Below the pieces are notes generated by a model. It did not search any database. It was not told the origin of the DNA and saw only the letters and a program-made list of their open reading frames with translations. Positions 36,878 to 47,433 of a DNA stretch of 64,000 nucleotides are shown here, in pieces (positions within the stretch are counted from its first letter, which is position 1; each line of letters starts with the position of its first letter). A program made the position numbers and the translations under genes. The DNA comes from Polynucleobacter ibericus. Lineage in GTDB: Bacteria > Pseudomonadota > Gammaproteobacteria > Burkholderiales > Burkholderiaceae. The stretch lies in the NCBI RefSeq assembly GCF_018687955.1, contig NZ_CP061309.1, positions 124,001 through 188,000 on the forward strand, given 5' to 3'.

Positions 36878-38500
36878 ATGTTGATCTTAGAGAACACCTT
36901 TGCAAACTCAGCTTTTATGGCTGATGAGGGCTATACCGCACCACATCGGTTCCTGATATTGGGATTGGGTGAGTCTGGTGTAGCCATGGCTAAGTGGTGT
37001 TTGCGCAATGGGGCAGAGGTTCGGATAGCCGATACGCGTGACCAGTCAACATTCTCTGAACGCCAAAATGCTTGGCTAGAAGAATTACGTATTGCAGGTC
37101 TAAAAGATAGTTGTTTTGGCCCATTGAGCGAGGATTTACTCAAAAATATTGATGTTATTGGTATCAGTCCTGGCTTATCGCCGTTGCAAGAGCCGACCCA
37201 ATCTTTCTTGGGCAAGGCAGAACAAGCCGAAATTGATGTTTGGAGCGAAATTGAATTTTTTGCTCGAGCAATTTCCGCATTAAGCCGCATGGCACAAGCG
37301 CAAGAATTAAGTTATGCCACTACAGTGTTGGCGGTTACTGGTACTAATGGAAAGACAACGACTACTGCATTAACGGGTCAATTGTGTGAACGTGCCGGAA
37401 AAAAGGTAGCTGTTGCAGGAAATATTAGCCCTGCTGCTTTAGAAAAGCTCATGAGCTGCCTAGATACGTCTGATCAAATTGTGGATATGCCTGATGTATG
37501 GGTATTGGAGTTATCGAGCTTCCAGTTGGTCTATACGCATACATTTAATGCTACAGCTGCAACTGTGTTGAATATTACTCAAGACCATTTAGATTGGCAT
37601 GGGGATATGCAGGCTTATGCGCAAGCAAAGTTAAAAATATTTGGCGACGATACAGTCTGCATTCTGAATCGGGATGATGCTCTTGTGATGGGTTTGCTTT
37701 CAGGGGCACAAAAGACAGAAAAATCTATTGTGACTTTTGGATCCAATCGTCCAGATGAGCAAGGTGCTTTTGGTATTGAGCATGACTTGCGTGCTGGTGG
37801 AATCGATTGGTTGGTATGGGCTGAAGTAGATGAAGATGTTGAGCCTCAGCCTAAGCGTCGCCGTAAGTCTGCAGCGGTTGAGGAAGATGAGCCATTGCGT
37901 CTCAAGCGCTTAATTCCAGCTGATGCTTTAAGAATACGTGGGCGACACAATGCTTTGAATGCCTTGGCTGCTCTGGCTTTAGCACGAGCTGCCAAGCTGC
38001 CAATGAATGCGCTATTGCACGGCTTGCGTGATTACCATGGCGAACCCCATCGCGTACAAAGTATTGCAATTGTTAGAGATGTTGAATACGTAGATGACAG
38101 TAAAGGTACGAATGTAGGTGCCACTGTTGCTGCGTTGAACGGCTTAGGTAGTAATGAGTCAGGTAAACGTATTTGGTTGATTGCGGGTGGTGATGGCAAG
38201 GGTCAGGATTTCAGTCCGCTACGTGAGCCAGCCTTGCGTTTTGTGAAGGGCGCTTTTTTGATTGGCAAGGATGGGGCAACAATAGGTCAGGCCTTGGGTT
38301 CTGATATTCACAGCACGAATTGTGGCGACCTGAAGTCTGCTGTTCAGGCGGCTGCAGCACAAGCAGTTTCCGGAGACTTGGTATTACTCTCTCCAGCTTG
38401 TGCAAGCCTAGATCAGTTCCGCGATTACAAGGAACGCGCTGAAGTATTTGCTGTAGAAGTAGAAGAATTGGGAATGCAATTTGAAGGGGTTCAGGTATGA
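36878..38500 (+). CDS. murD: UDP-MurNAc-L-Ala:D-Glu ligase
   Basis: It adds D-glutamate to UDP-MurNAc-L-alanine. GTNGKT is at 155-160, followed by the usual Mur-ligase central and C-terminal domains (LNITQDHLDWHGD, DDSKGTNVGAT). At 540 residues it is longer than typical MurD (about 440-450). Contributors are a long N-terminus and an insertion near 315-343, with a basic run (KRRRK, 326-330) and an acidic run (EEDE). ATG at 36917 is an alternative start. Thirteen bases separate it from mraY. Confidence 0.95.
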   Translation: MLILENTFANSAFMADEGYTAPHRFLILGLGESGVAMAKWCLRNGAEVRIADTRDQSTFSERQNAWLEELRIAGLKDSCFGPLSEDLLKNIDVIGISPGLSPLQEPTQSFLGKAEQAEIDVWSEIEFFARAISALSRMAQAQELSYATTVLAVTGTNGKTTTTALTGQLCERAGKKVAVAGNISPAALEKLMSCLDTSDQIVDMPDVWVLELSSFQLVYTHTFNATAATVLNITQDHLDWHGDMQAYAQAKLKIFGDDTVCILNRDDALVMGLLSGAQKTEKSIVTFGSNRPDEQGAFGIEHDLRAGGIDWLVWAEVDEDVEPQPKRRRKSAAVEEDEPLRLKRLIPADALRIRGRHNALNALAALALARAAKLPMNALLHGLRDYHGEPHRVQSIAIVRDVEYVDDSKGTNVGATVAALNGLGSNESGKRIWLIAGGDGKGQDFSPLREPALRFVKGAFLIGKDGATIGQALGSDIHSTNCGDLKSAVQAAAAQAVSGDLVLLSPACASLDQFRDYKERAEVFAVEVEELGMQFEGVQV

Positions 38501-39768
38501 ACTTAAAAGAGAAATTATTTCCTGAAAATCGTCTGGGATTAGATCGCTTCTGGAATTTTTCCCGAGGTGGTATTGATAATTTCCGCACTGGCTTGCGAGA
38601 TGCGGTATCCGGTGTTGAGCAAACTCGCTCACGCATGATGGACTATGACCAGTTACTCGTCTGGGCCGTCTTGTCTCTCATGTTGATTGGTTTGGTAATG
38701 GTGTACTCAGCTTCCATTACTTTGGCTGATGGGCCTAAGTACGCTAACTACAGCAGTAACTTTTTCCTTATTCGCCACATGATATCTTTAGCGATTGCGA
38801 TTGGGGTCGGGATCTGGGCTTTTAAGATCCCCACCAAGGTATGGGATCGTTACTCACCAGTCATTTTTGGATTTACGGTTTTATTGCTCATCGCCGTGTT
38901 GATTCCTGGTTTGGGTAAAGGTGTCAATGGAGCTAAACGTTGGATTCCCTTAGGCTTAATGAACTTCCAGCCATCTGAGCTAATGAAATTTGCGGCCGTC
39001 ATCTTTGCCGCAAGCTATACCGTTCAACGTCAGGAGTATCTCCATTCATTTGTTAAGGGGATGCTGCCTATGGGTATTGCTGTTGCGCTGGTTGGTGGTC
39101 TCCTGATGGCTGAGCCAGATATGGGTGCGTTTGTGGTAGTTGCCCTGATTGCATTTGGCATCCTCTTTTTAGGTGGCATCAACGCTAAATTATTTGGCGG
39201 CCTGATTGCGGTTGGTTTACTGAGTGCCGCAACCATGATTGCGCTCTCACCTTTCCGTCGTGGGCGCATGTTGGCCTTTATGGACCCATGGCAAGTAGAC
39301 AATGCTGCTAACAAGGGCTATCAGTTAACCCACTCGCTGATGGCCTTTGGTCGTGGCGAATGGTTTGGCACAGGGCTAGGTGGTAGTGTTGAAAAATTAC
39401 ATTACCTACCAGAAGCACATACCGACTTCATCATGGCTGTGATTGGCGAAGAGTTAGGCTTTGTAGGTGTAGTAGTCATGATCTTCTTGTTCTATTGGAT
39501 CGTACGTCGCGCCTTCTTAATTGGCCGTACTGCTTTACAACTAGATCGCAGCTTTGCAGGTCTTGCTGCTAAGGGTGTTGCCATTTGGATTGGTTGGCAG
39601 GCCTTCATCAATATGGGTGTGAACCTGGGACTTCTGCCAACTAAAGGTCTGACCTTGCCACTGGTAAGTTATGGCGGCTCTGGGATTCTGATGAATGTCG
39701 TTGCTGTGGCAATGTTGCTACGGATTGATTTTGAAAATCGTATTCTCATGCGTGGAGGGAAGCTTTGA
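38497..39768 (+). CDS. ftsW: Septal peptidoglycan glycosyltransferase FtsW
   Basis: A SEDS-family polymerase that works with FtsI at the septum. The 423-residue protein has about 70 cytoplasmic residues, then some ten membrane helices. Signatures include GAKRWIPLG, FQPSELMKFA, AEPDMGAFVV and the C-terminal GLLPTKGLTLPLVSYGGSG. It overlaps murD and murG by 4 bases each. Confidence 0.97.
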   Translation: MNLKEKLFPENRLGLDRFWNFSRGGIDNFRTGLRDAVSGVEQTRSRMMDYDQLLVWAVLSLMLIGLVMVYSASITLADGPKYANYSSNFFLIRHMISLAIAIGVGIWAFKIPTKVWDRYSPVIFGFTVLLLIAVLIPGLGKGVNGAKRWIPLGLMNFQPSELMKFAAVIFAASYTVQRQEYLHSFVKGMLPMGIAVALVGGLLMAEPDMGAFVVVALIAFGILFLGGINAKLFGGLIAVGLLSAATMIALSPFRRGRMLAFMDPWQVDNAANKGYQLTHSLMAFGRGEWFGTGLGGSVEKLHYLPEAHTDFIMAVIGEELGFVGVVVMIFLFYWIVRRAFLIGRTALQLDRSFAGLAAKGVAIWIGWQAFINMGVNLGLLPTKGLTLPLVSYGGSGILMNVVAVAMLLRIDFENRILMRGGKL

Positions 39769-40838
39769 CAAAACCCTCAATTTTGGTGATGGCAGGTGGT
39801 ACTGGTGGGCATATCTTCCCAGGCCTTGCTGTCGCTGAATATTTGCGGATTTGCGGTTGGAATGTCTCTTGGTTAGGTAATCAAGCAGGCATGGAATATC
39901 GTCTTGTAAAGTCTTGCGATTTTCCATTTGAAGCAGTTGACTTTGGTGGCCTAAGAGGTAAAGGATTAAAAGCAAAGTTGATGCTGCCTATTAATCTCGT
40001 ACGCGCTTGTTATCAAAGCTGGAAGATTATGCGCCGAGTAAAGCCTAATGTCATATTAGGTATGGGTGGCTATATTACTTTCCCCGGCGGTTTAGTAACT
40101 AAGTTTTTAAAGCGTCCATTAGTCTTGCATGAAGCGAATTCAGTCGCTGGTAGCGCTAATCGCGCCTTAGACAAAATTGCGATGCGAACTCTCACAGGTT
40201 TCCCTGGCACGATGGCAAATGCAGAGTGGGTAGGCAACCCTATTCGCGAAGAGTTTGACCACATGCTTGCTCCAGCAACTCGTTATGAACAGCGCCAAGG
40301 ACCGCTTTCAATCTTGGTAGTGGGCGGCAGTTTGGGGGCGGCAGCCTTAAATGAAAATATTCCTACTGCTCTGTCATTGATTCCGGAGGGGTCACGTCCT
40401 AAGGTCATTCACCAGGCTGGCGACAAGCACTTAGCAGATCTCCAAAAGCGATATGCCGATTTAGGGGTAACGGCAGATATTCGCCCCTTTATCGATGACA
40501 TGCCAGCGGCGTATTCACAGGCTGATTTGGTTATTTGCCGCTCAGGCGCGATGACAGTTTCTGAAATTGCAGCATGCGGCGTTGCATCTTGCCTGATCCC
40601 ATTTCCATTTGCGATTGATGATCATCAAACCGCTAATGCTCAGTTCTTATCTAATGCAGATGCGGCAGTTTTATTGCCGCAACCATTACTTAATCCACAA
40701 GATTTAGCAATGATGATTCAGAACTTTAATCGAGCAGACTTAAAAGAAATGGCATTACGTGCACATGCTTTAGCAAAGCCACATGCTACCCAGCGCGTGG
40801 CTGAAGTATGTGCAGATTGTGCGGGGGTGGGAATATGA
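39765..40838 (+). CDS. murG: Lipid II synthase MurG
   Basis: It transfers GlcNAc to lipid I at the inner leaflet, making lipid II. The 357-residue GT-B protein starts with [20 protein letters not shown], then has [36 protein letters not shown] and [13 protein letters not shown]. The start is TTG at 39765, overlapping the ftsW stop as TTGA, so initiation probably depends on termination of ftsW translation. Confidence 0.97.
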   Translation: MTKPSILVMAGGTGGHIFPGLAVAEYLRICGWNVSWLGNQAGMEYRLVKSCDFPFEAVDFGGLRGKGLKAKLMLPINLVRACYQSWKIMRRVKPNVILGMGGYITFPGGLVTKFLKRPLVLHEANSVAGSANRALDKIAMRTLTGFPGTMANAEWVGNPIREEFDHMLAPATRYEQRQGPLSILVVGGSLGAAALNENIPTALSLIPEGSRPKVIHQAGDKHLADLQKRYADLGVTADIRPFIDDMPAAYSQADLVICRSGAMTVSEIAACGVASCLIPFPFAIDDHQTANAQFLSNADAAVLLPQPLLNPQDLAMMIQNFNRADLKEMALRAHALAKPHATQRVAEVCADCAGVGI

Positions 40839-42271
40839 AGCATATCGTTCAGCAAATTCACTTCATCGGCATCGGCGGTGCAGGCATGAGCGGTATCGCG
40901 GAAGTGCTTCTGAATTTGGGTTATCAAGTTTCAGGATCAGATCTTGCTGATGGTGTGGTTACTAAGCGCCTTAGAGAGTTAAGTGCGGTAATCCACATCG
41001 GTCACGATCCTAAAAATATTGGTACTGCTGAGGCAGTAGTGATTTCCACTGCAGTTGCAGGTAATAACCCAGAAGTCTTAGCTGCACGTGCGGCGAAAGT
41101 TCCCGTGATTCAGCGCGCTGTGATGTTAGGTGAGTTAATGCGCCTAAAACAAGGTATTGCGATTGCTGGAACACATGGCAAAACAACTACTACCAGCTTA
41201 GTGGCATCTGTTTTGGCTGAAGGCGGTTTAGATCCTACATTTGTGATTGGCGGCAAGCTCAATTCTGCAGGTGCTAATGCGCGATTAGGTCAAGGGGATT
41301 TCATTGTTGTCGAAGCAGATGAATCTGATGCCTCTTTCCTGCAATTATTTCCGGCGATGGAAGTGGTAACCAATATTGATGCTGATCATATGGATACTTA
41401 TCAGCACGATATGGCTCGATTGAAACAAGCATTTGTTCAGTTCATTCAACGTATGCCGTTTTATGGTGTGGCAGTACTTTGTATTGATGACGCTAATGTG
41501 CGCGATATTATTCCGTTTGTATCTCAGCCCGTACTTCGCTATGGCTTATCGGAGGATGCAGATATTCGAGCCAGCAATGTTCGTGCGGATGGCACCCAAA
41601 TGCACTTTACAGTTGATCGCCGCACAGTGCGTAGGCATGGTAATAAACCAGGCCCATTAAATGTCACCCTCAATTTACCTGGCTTACATAACGTACGTAA
41701 TGCATTAGCGGCTATTGGTATAGCAACAGAGTTGGGTGTAGGTGACGAAGCTATTACTAAGGCGCTATCTGAATTTAGTGGCGTTGGTCGTCGCTTCCAG
41801 CGTTATGGAGAAATTCCATTGGCATCTGGCGGCAGCTTTACCTTGATTGATGACTATGGTCATCACCCTGTAGAAATGGCGGCCACTTTGGCTGCAGCTA
41901 GAGGTGCTTATCCAGACCGTCGTTTGGTATTGGCGTTCCAGCCACATCGTTTTACTAGAACTCGCGATTGCTTTGGAGAGTTTGTGCAGGTTCTCAGAAG
42001 TTTTGATGCTTTGGTGCTAACGGATGTTTATCCGGCGGGCGAGGCAAAAATTCTGGGGGCAGATAGTAAGAGTTTGATGAAGGCTGCGATTGCCGAAGAT
42101 AAGCATTCCAAGGTTTTATTAAATTCAGGTGCAGTTGCCTATGCTGCAAATATTGCCGAGATGCCAGAAAAATTGAGTCAAGTTTTAAAAGATGGAGATG
42201 TGTTAATTACAATGGGTGCTGGATCAATCTCTGCTTTGCCAAATACCCTATCGGAGGCAAAGCATGTCTAA
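40835..42271 (+). CDS. murC: UDP-N-acetylmuramate:L-alanine ligase
   Basis: The first Mur ligase, adding L-alanine to UDP-MurNAc. The 478-residue protein starts [21 protein letters not shown], has GTHGKTTT (112-119) for ATP and DDYGHHPVE in the C-terminal domain. I chose the ATG at 40835, which overlaps the murG stop (ATGA); nine earlier codons are open but unlike the family. Confidence 0.97.
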   Translation: MKHIVQQIHFIGIGGAGMSGIAEVLLNLGYQVSGSDLADGVVTKRLRELSAVIHIGHDPKNIGTAEAVVISTAVAGNNPEVLAARAAKVPVIQRAVMLGELMRLKQGIAIAGTHGKTTTTSLVASVLAEGGLDPTFVIGGKLNSAGANARLGQGDFIVVEADESDASFLQLFPAMEVVTNIDADHMDTYQHDMARLKQAFVQFIQRMPFYGVAVLCIDDANVRDIIPFVSQPVLRYGLSEDADIRASNVRADGTQMHFTVDRRTVRRHGNKPGPLNVTLNLPGLHNVRNALAAIGIATELGVGDEAITKALSEFSGVGRRFQRYGEIPLASGGSFTLIDDYGHHPVEMAATLAAARGAYPDRRLVLAFQPHRFTRTRDCFGEFVQVLRSFDALVLTDVYPAGEAKILGADSKSLMKAAIAEDKHSKVLLNSGAVAYAANIAEMPEKLSQVLKDGDVLITMGAGSISALPNTLSEAKHV

Positions 42272-43277
42272 AGTAGTTGCTAATTTAAGCCTCTGGGGGG
42301 AACGCGTAAAAACTAGCTTAGCTAGCTTGGATCTCAAGTCATTGGGTCGCGTTGGTGTATTGCTGGGCGGTAAATCTGGGGAGAGAGAAATCTCTCTCTT
42401 GTCAGGTAATGGCGTACTAGAGGCCTTACGTGCTAAAGGGGTTGATGCTCATGCTTTTGATACGGGTTTGCGTTGCCCTACTGAAATAGCTAAAGAAAAT
42501 TTCGATCGTATATTTATTTCTCTTCATGGTCGCTTTGGTGAAGATGGCACTATTCAAGGCTTATTGGATTTATTGGGTTTACCTTATACCGGTAGTGGTG
42601 TATTGGCCTCTGCTTTGGCGATCGATAAGATTGTCACCAAGCAAGTCTGGATTAGTAATGGACTCGCTACTCCTGAGTTTGAAGAACTCACAGCAAGCAG
42701 TGATTGGAATGCAGTGGTTCAGCATTTGGGCTTGCCGTTGATAGTAAAGCCTGCCCACGAAGGCTCTTCTTTAGGTTTGACAAAAGTTAAATCCGTAGAG
42801 GAATTGCCAGCCGCTTACAAGCTAGCTGCTGGATTAGATAAAAAAGTGATTGCAGAGACTTGCATTATTGGTGACGAACTTACTTGCCCGTTGGTTGGTC
42901 AGGGTAGTTCAGCTGAAGCTTTGCCAGTGATCAAGATCATTCCACCACAAGCAAACTACGATTTTCATAATAAGTATTTCTCTGATGAAACTCAGTACCT
43001 ATGCCCTACAGGGCTTGCGCCGGAAGTAAATATCGCCGTTCAGGAATTGGCTTTGGCTGCATATAAAGCTCTAGGTTGTCGAACATGGGGTCGCGCAGAT
43101 GTAATGCTGGATCAAAAAACCGGTAAACCTTATTTGCTTGAGATGAATACCTCTCCTGGTATGACCTCACACTCCTTGGTACCTATGGCTGCAAAGGCTG
43201 CTGGTATTGAGTATGGGGATTTAGTGCTTTGGTTGCTAAGTCAAACATTGCAGCAAAAAGAGAGTGCTTCTGCATGA
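42264..43277 (+). CDS. ddl: D-alanine:D-alanine ligase
   Basis: It makes the D-Ala-D-Ala used by MurF. An ATP-grasp enzyme of 337 residues from the ATG at 42264, with [38 protein letters not shown] and [15 protein letters not shown]. The chosen start overlaps murC by 8 bases; the frame is open 16 codons earlier. Confidence 0.96.
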   Translation: MSKVVANLSLWGERVKTSLASLDLKSLGRVGVLLGGKSGEREISLLSGNGVLEALRAKGVDAHAFDTGLRCPTEIAKENFDRIFISLHGRFGEDGTIQGLLDLLGLPYTGSGVLASALAIDKIVTKQVWISNGLATPEFEELTASSDWNAVVQHLGLPLIVKPAHEGSSLGLTKVKSVEELPAAYKLAAGLDKKVIAETCIIGDELTCPLVGQGSSAEALPVIKIIPPQANYDFHNKYFSDETQYLCPTGLAPEVNIAVQELALAAYKALGCRTWGRADVMLDQKTGKPYLLEMNTSPGMTSHSLVPMAAKAAGIEYGDLVLWLLSQTLQQKESASA

Positions 43278-44131
43278 GCAACTTCATGGACCGATTCGGT
43301 GAAATTTTCTCGATGTTGATGTCACCGCTTTGGAATCATTCAGAGCGAATGGAGAAGCTTAGTCGTTTCTTGATGCGCTGTTTTGTAGTCATGCTGGTGA
43401 TTGGCATTTTAGTTTGGCTTAGTCAGCGCCCAGTATTTGCTTTGAAGCAAATTCAAATTGAGCCAGTTGCTGGACAAACACTGAAACATATAAAGAAACC
43501 TTTCGTGAAACAACAGGTCCTTGAAACGGTGCAGGGTAATTTCTTCAGTGTGCGGTTGGAAGATGTAAAACGCGGCTTTGAGAGCATGCCTTGGGTACGT
43601 CACGCTAATGTACGTCGTGTTTGGCCTAATGGATTAGTGGTGAGTATTGAAGAGCAAAAGCCTTTTGGTACTTGGGGTGGCGCGGATAGTCATACTCTGA
43701 TGAACACCCATGGCGAACTTTTTACTGGACGTGTTTCAGAGGTGGGTGATGAAGTGCACCTAGTTGATTTTTCTGGTCCTGCGGATGCTGGCAAGGAGGT
43801 TATGAGCCTTTATGAAAAAGCCAACAATTGGTTTAAGCCATGGGGTGCAGAAGTAACTAGTCTCGCTCTAACAGAGCGCTATGCATGGCATGTGAGACTT
43901 TCAAATGGTATGAAGGTCGAGTTTGGGCGTGATGAAGAAAGCTCTGATAAAAATTTAACGGAAGAACGTGTAGCACGTTTATTTAAATATTGGCCACAAG
44001 TACAAGAGAAGTGGGCAAATCGGGTAGATGCAGTTGATCTGCGCTATGCAAATGGATTCGCAGTGCATCTTGCTTCTGCAAGTGTGAAAAAGAACGAAGT
44101 GGATAGTAAGAAAAGTGAGCTGAAGCAATGA
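43274..44131 (+). CDS. ftsQ: Cell division protein FtsQ
   Basis: A bitopic divisome protein that binds FtsB/FtsL. From the ATG at 43274 (ATGA overlap with ddl) it has 285 residues: a cytoplasmic part, one membrane helix (about 37-56), a POTRA domain ([13 protein letters not shown]...) and the FtsQ beta domain with [31 protein letters not shown] and [12 protein letters not shown]. Confidence 0.95.
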   Translation: MSNFMDRFGEIFSMLMSPLWNHSERMEKLSRFLMRCFVVMLVIGILVWLSQRPVFALKQIQIEPVAGQTLKHIKKPFVKQQVLETVQGNFFSVRLEDVKRGFESMPWVRHANVRRVWPNGLVVSIEEQKPFGTWGGADSHTLMNTHGELFTGRVSEVGDEVHLVDFSGPADAGKEVMSLYEKANNWFKPWGAEVTSLALTERYAWHVRLSNGMKVEFGRDEESSDKNLTEERVARLFKYWPQVQEKWANRVDAVDLRYANGFAVHLASASVKKNEVDSKKSELKQ

Positions 44132-44134
44132 GGA
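44130..44134 (+). promoter_or_regulatory. Ribosome-binding site deciding the ftsA start
   Basis: GAGGA overlaps the ftsQ stop codon. It lies six bases before the ATG at 44141 but touches the ATG at 44135, so the later start is the better choice. Confidence 0.65.
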
Positions 44135-44140
44135 ATGGTA

Positions 44141-45370
44141 ATGAGTAAAGACAATCGCGATATTTTGGTTGGTTTAGATATTGGAACTTCCAAGGTCGTT
44201 GCCTTGGTTGCTGAATTAGCTCCCGATGGTCAATTCAACGTAGTTGGTGTTGGACAAACTGCATCCAAGGGATTGAAGAAGGGTGTTGTAGTCAATATTG
44301 AGGCAACCGTTCAATCGATTCAGAAGGCACTTGAAGAAGCTGAGGTCATGGCTGATCGCCAGATCGTGCAAGTCTTTACTGGCATCGCGGGTAATCACAT
44401 TGTGAGTTTTAACTCTAGTGGCATGGTTGCCATTCGCGATAAGGAAGTTGGCTCCGGTGATGTTGAGCGAGTACTCGAGACAGCAAAAGCAATCAATATC
44501 CCGACCGATCAACAGATTCTCCACATCCTTGTCCAAGAATTCATCATTGATGGGCAGGAAGATGTGCGCGAACCTATTGGAATGAGCGGCTTACGTTTGG
44601 AAGTAAAGGTGCATATCGTTACCGGTGCTGTGAGTGCTGCTCAAAATATTGTGAAGTGTGTGCGTCGTTGTGGTCTTGAGGTCAATGACTTGATATTGCA
44701 GCCCTTAGCCTCAAGCTTGGCGGTGCTAACTGAAGATGAAAAAGAGCTTGGTGTGGTACTGGTCGATATTGGCGGTGGAACAACGGACATTGCGATTTAT
44801 TGCCAAGGTTCAATTCGTCATACTGCAGTAATTCCAATTGCGGGCGATCAAATTACCAATGACATTGCTATGGCATTGCGTACCCCAACGATTGATGCGG
44901 AAGATTTGAAGATTGCACATGGTATCGCTCGTCAAGAGATGGCTGATCCAACTGCAATGATTGATGTTCCTGGTGTCGGTGATCGTGAGCCACGCCCGAT
45001 GTCTAAACAAGCATTAGCAGCAGTGATTGAGCCGCGTGTTGAAGAGTTATTTACGCTTGTTAGAGGCGTAGTTCGCGACTCTGGTTACGAAGATATGGTC
45101 TCTTCTGGAATTGTTTTAACAGGGGGCACCGCATTAATGCCCGGCATGGTGGAATTGGCCGAACAAGTTTTCTTAAGACCAGCGCGTATTGGTACGCCTG
45201 AGTACCGTGGACACCTTCATGAAGTTTTACGAAGCCCTAGATATGCCACCAGCATTGGTTTGTTAATGGAAGGACAAGCGCAGCTATTGCGTGGCCGTCG
45301 TGTTTCTCAATCAGGCGCATTACAAGGTGTAATTTCGCGCATGAAGGAATGGTTTGCAGGAAATTTTTAA
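44141..45370 (+). CDS. ftsA: Cell division protein FtsA
   Basis: An actin-like ATPase that anchors FtsZ to the membrane. From the ATG at 44141 it has 409 residues: LVGLDIGTSKVVAL (phosphate 1), the SHS2/1C domain, VVLVDIGGGTTDIAIY (phosphate 2), GIVLTGGTALMPG (adenosine) and a C-terminal amphipathic tail ending RMKEWFAGNF. It lies between ftsQ and ftsZ, in the usual order. Confidence 0.97.
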   Translation: MSKDNRDILVGLDIGTSKVVALVAELAPDGQFNVVGVGQTASKGLKKGVVVNIEATVQSIQKALEEAEVMADRQIVQVFTGIAGNHIVSFNSSGMVAIRDKEVGSGDVERVLETAKAINIPTDQQILHILVQEFIIDGQEDVREPIGMSGLRLEVKVHIVTGAVSAAQNIVKCVRRCGLEVNDLILQPLASSLAVLTEDEKELGVVLVDIGGGTTDIAIYCQGSIRHTAVIPIAGDQITNDIAMALRTPTIDAEDLKIAHGIARQEMADPTAMIDVPGVGDREPRPMSKQALAAVIEPRVEELFTLVRGVVRDSGYEDMVSSGIVLTGGTALMPGMVELAEQVFLRPARIGTPEYRGHLHEVLRSPRYATSIGLLMEGQAQLLRGRRVSQSGALQGVISRMKEWFAGNF

Positions 45371-45420
45371 GTAATTTTTTAAGTTTTTTTCGTCGTCGTC
45401 AATGTAGTACGTATTTACCT

Positions 45421-45426
45421 AGGAGG
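45421..45426 (+). promoter_or_regulatory. Strong ribosome-binding site of ftsZ
   Basis: A full AGGAGG sits four bases before the ftsZ ATG. It fits the need for high FtsZ output compared with the coupled upstream genes. The 60-base ftsA-ftsZ gap also holds T-rich stretches and a short CGTCGTCGTC run. Confidence 0.85.
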
Positions 45427-45430
45427 GTAT

Positions 45431-46771
45431 ATGGAATTTGAAATGTTAGATCAAGAAACAGCTGGCAAGACCATTATTAAAGTGGTTGGAGTCGGTGGCG
45501 CTGGTGGTAATGCAGTCCAGCACATGATCCGTCGTGGTGTTAATGGCGTAGAGTTCATTTGCATGAACACCGATGCTGGCGCTTTACAGCGTTCTGAGGC
45601 ATCTGTGAATTTGCAACTGGGCTCTAGCGGATTAGGTGCAGGCGCTAAACCAGAAATCGGTGCAGCTTCTGCTGAAGAAGCGCGCGCACGAATTGCCGAT
45701 ACATTGCAAGGCGCGCACATGGTGTTCATCACTGCAGGTATGGGTGGTGGCACGGGAACTGGCGCAGCTCCAATCGTGGCTCAAGTAGCCAAAGAAATGG
45801 GCATCCTCACTGTTGGTGTGATCAGTAAGCCGTTTGATTTTGAAGGTGTGAAGCGTTTGAAGGTTGCTGAGAACGGTGCTGCAGAACTTGAGTCATATGT
45901 AGATTCACTCATTGTTGTACTCAATGAAAAACTCTTTGAAGTGATGGGTGAAGATGCTGAGTTCGACAAAGCTTTTGCTTGTGCAGATGATGTGTTGCAT
46001 AACGCGGTATCTGGCATCGCAGAAATCATCAATGTACAAGGTTTGATTAACGTCGACTTTGAAGATGTGAAGACAGTCATGGGTGAGCAAGGTAAAGCCA
46101 TGATGGGTACAGCAACTGTTTCCGGTATGGATCGTGCACGCTTGGCTGCTGAAGCTGCAGTTGCTTCACCATTGCTCGAGGGTGTAGATTTATCTGGTGC
46201 GCGTGGTGTATTGGTTAATATCACTGCTAGCCGTTCATTGAAGTTGTCTGAGACTCGTGAAGTGATGGCTGCGATTCGTGGCTATGCTGCTGATGATGCA
46301 ACAGTGATCTTCGGTACGGTATATGACGAGAGCTTAGGCGATGCCTTGCGTGTGACTGTTGTAGCTACTGGTTTGAATAATCCACAAGCTCGTAGAAACA
46401 ATCAGCCGGAAGTGGTTTGGAGACAAGCTACTGGTACGCATGATGCAATGCCAACGATGGCAGACCTCAATAGCTTTGCTCCTGCGAGTGCATCAGCAGC
46501 AATCAGCAAAGTGAGCTTGGATTCTGCGCTAAGTACTAGTGCCGGTTTAGCCTTAACTGGCGCAGGTAATGCTCCAGCAATGGCTGCTCAACCAGCAAGT
46601 TCTGGCGTTGACTACAGTCAATATGATTTACCGCGGGTTTTTCGTAGCTCTCGTGAAGCGACTCCTGCGCCTACATTAGGTGCTGATAGCTCTCCTCAGG
46701 CTAAATCCATGTTGGACAAAGGGGCTGATTACTATGAAATCCCAGCCTTTTTGCGTAAGCAAGCGGATTAA
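45431..46771 (+). CDS. ftsZ: Cell division protein FtsZ
   Basis: The tubulin-like GTPase of the Z ring. The 446-residue protein has [13 protein letters not shown] (17-29), the tubulin signature GGGTGTG (105-111), the T7-loop region, a flexible Ala/Ser/Pro-rich linker (about 335-420), and the conserved C-terminal peptide [12 protein letters not shown] that binds FtsA and ZapD. zapD is also in this window (54282-55034). Confidence 0.99.
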   Translation: MEFEMLDQETAGKTIIKVVGVGGAGGNAVQHMIRRGVNGVEFICMNTDAGALQRSEASVNLQLGSSGLGAGAKPEIGAASAEEARARIADTLQGAHMVFITAGMGGGTGTGAAPIVAQVAKEMGILTVGVISKPFDFEGVKRLKVAENGAAELESYVDSLIVVLNEKLFEVMGEDAEFDKAFACADDVLHNAVSGIAEIINVQGLINVDFEDVKTVMGEQGKAMMGTATVSGMDRARLAAEAAVASPLLEGVDLSGARGVLVNITASRSLKLSETREVMAAIRGYAADDATVIFGTVYDESLGDALRVTVVATGLNNPQARRNNQPEVVWRQATGTHDAMPTMADLNSFAPASASAAISKVSLDSALSTSAGLALTGAGNAPAMAAQPASSGVDYSQYDLPRVFRSSREATPAPTLGADSSPQAKSMLDKGADYYEIPAFLRKQAD

Positions 46772-46802
46772 TTCACTGCTTAATACAATAGGTGATTGCA
46801 AA

Positions 46803-46862
46803 ATGCCAGCGCGGCGCCCCTCCGGACGACGAATCCCGCGCTTGCGTTGGCATGCTTACTAA
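46803..46862 (+). CDS. Candidate 19-residue arginine-rich ORF / GC-rich hairpin
   Basis: In the ftsZ-peroxiredoxin gap, an ATG at 46803 follows AGGTGA (46790-46795) at good spacing. It opens a 19-codon frame ending in TAA, with six arginines (MPARRPSGRR then IPRLRWHAY). The DNA is far richer in GC than its surroundings and can fold: ATGCCA with TGGCAT outside, GCGCGG with CCGCGC inside. It could be a translated leader, a small protein, or a structured RNA element; sequence alone cannot decide. Confidence 0.4.
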   Translation: MPARRPSGRRIPRLRWHAY

Positions 46863-46883
46863 CAATTATTTATTGGAGATGTC

Positions 46884-47384
46884 ATGATCGCTGTTGGACA
46901 AAAATTACCAAACGCTACTCTTTATGAATTTATGAATGAAGAGAGCGAAGGTTGCTCCTTGGGGCCAAATGCCTTTGAAGTTGAAAAAATTACAGCTGGA
47001 AAAAAGATTGTGCTGTTTGCTTTGCCTGGAGCGTTTACACCAACTTGCTCTGCAAAACACGTTCCTGGTTACGTTGAGCACTACGATGCGATTAAAGCAA
47101 AGGGCGTTGATGAAATTTGGTGCGTTTCCGTTAATGATCCATTCGTAATGGGTGCATGGGGACGTGATCAAAAGGTAGGTAATAAAATTCGCATGCTAGG
47201 TGATGGTAGTGCTGAATTTACTAAAAAGCTTGGTTTGGAATTGGACTTAACTGCTCGTGGCTTAGGAGTTCGCTCAGATCGCTACGCTATGATTATTGAA
47301 GATGGTGTTGTGAAGTCGCTAGACCGTGAAGCACCTGGCAAGTTTGAGGTGAGTGATGCCGCTTCTATCTTGAAGAAGCTGTAA
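46884..47384 (+). CDS. Peroxiredoxin, Prx5-like
   Basis: A 166-residue thiol peroxidase that reduces H2O2 and organic peroxides. The peroxidatic cysteine is Cys55 in PGAFTPTC (48-55). Further cysteines at about 24 and 107 could resolve or be glutathionylated. The Prx5 branch usually takes electrons from glutaredoxin/glutathione or thioredoxin; no fused glutaredoxin is present. A GGAG lies just upstream of the ATG. It sits between ftsZ and lpxC, an arrangement I associate with Burkholderiales. Confidence 0.9.
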   Translation: MIAVGQKLPNATLYEFMNEESEGCSLGPNAFEVEKITAGKKIVLFALPGAFTPTCSAKHVPGYVEHYDAIKAKGVDEIWCVSVNDPFVMGAWGRDQKVGNKIRMLGDGSAEFTKKLGLELDLTARGLGVRSDRYAMIIEDGVVKSLDREAPGKFEVSDAASILKKL

Positions 47385-47433
47385 TACGAATTTACTCAAT
47401 AACTAATACCCCTCTGAATTTAGATATCCAAAT

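Noticed and set aside
45781-46224. 147-codon minus-strand ORF inside ftsZ
   Set aside because: A shadow frame of a highly conserved gene, low-complexity Ser/Thr/Ala composition.
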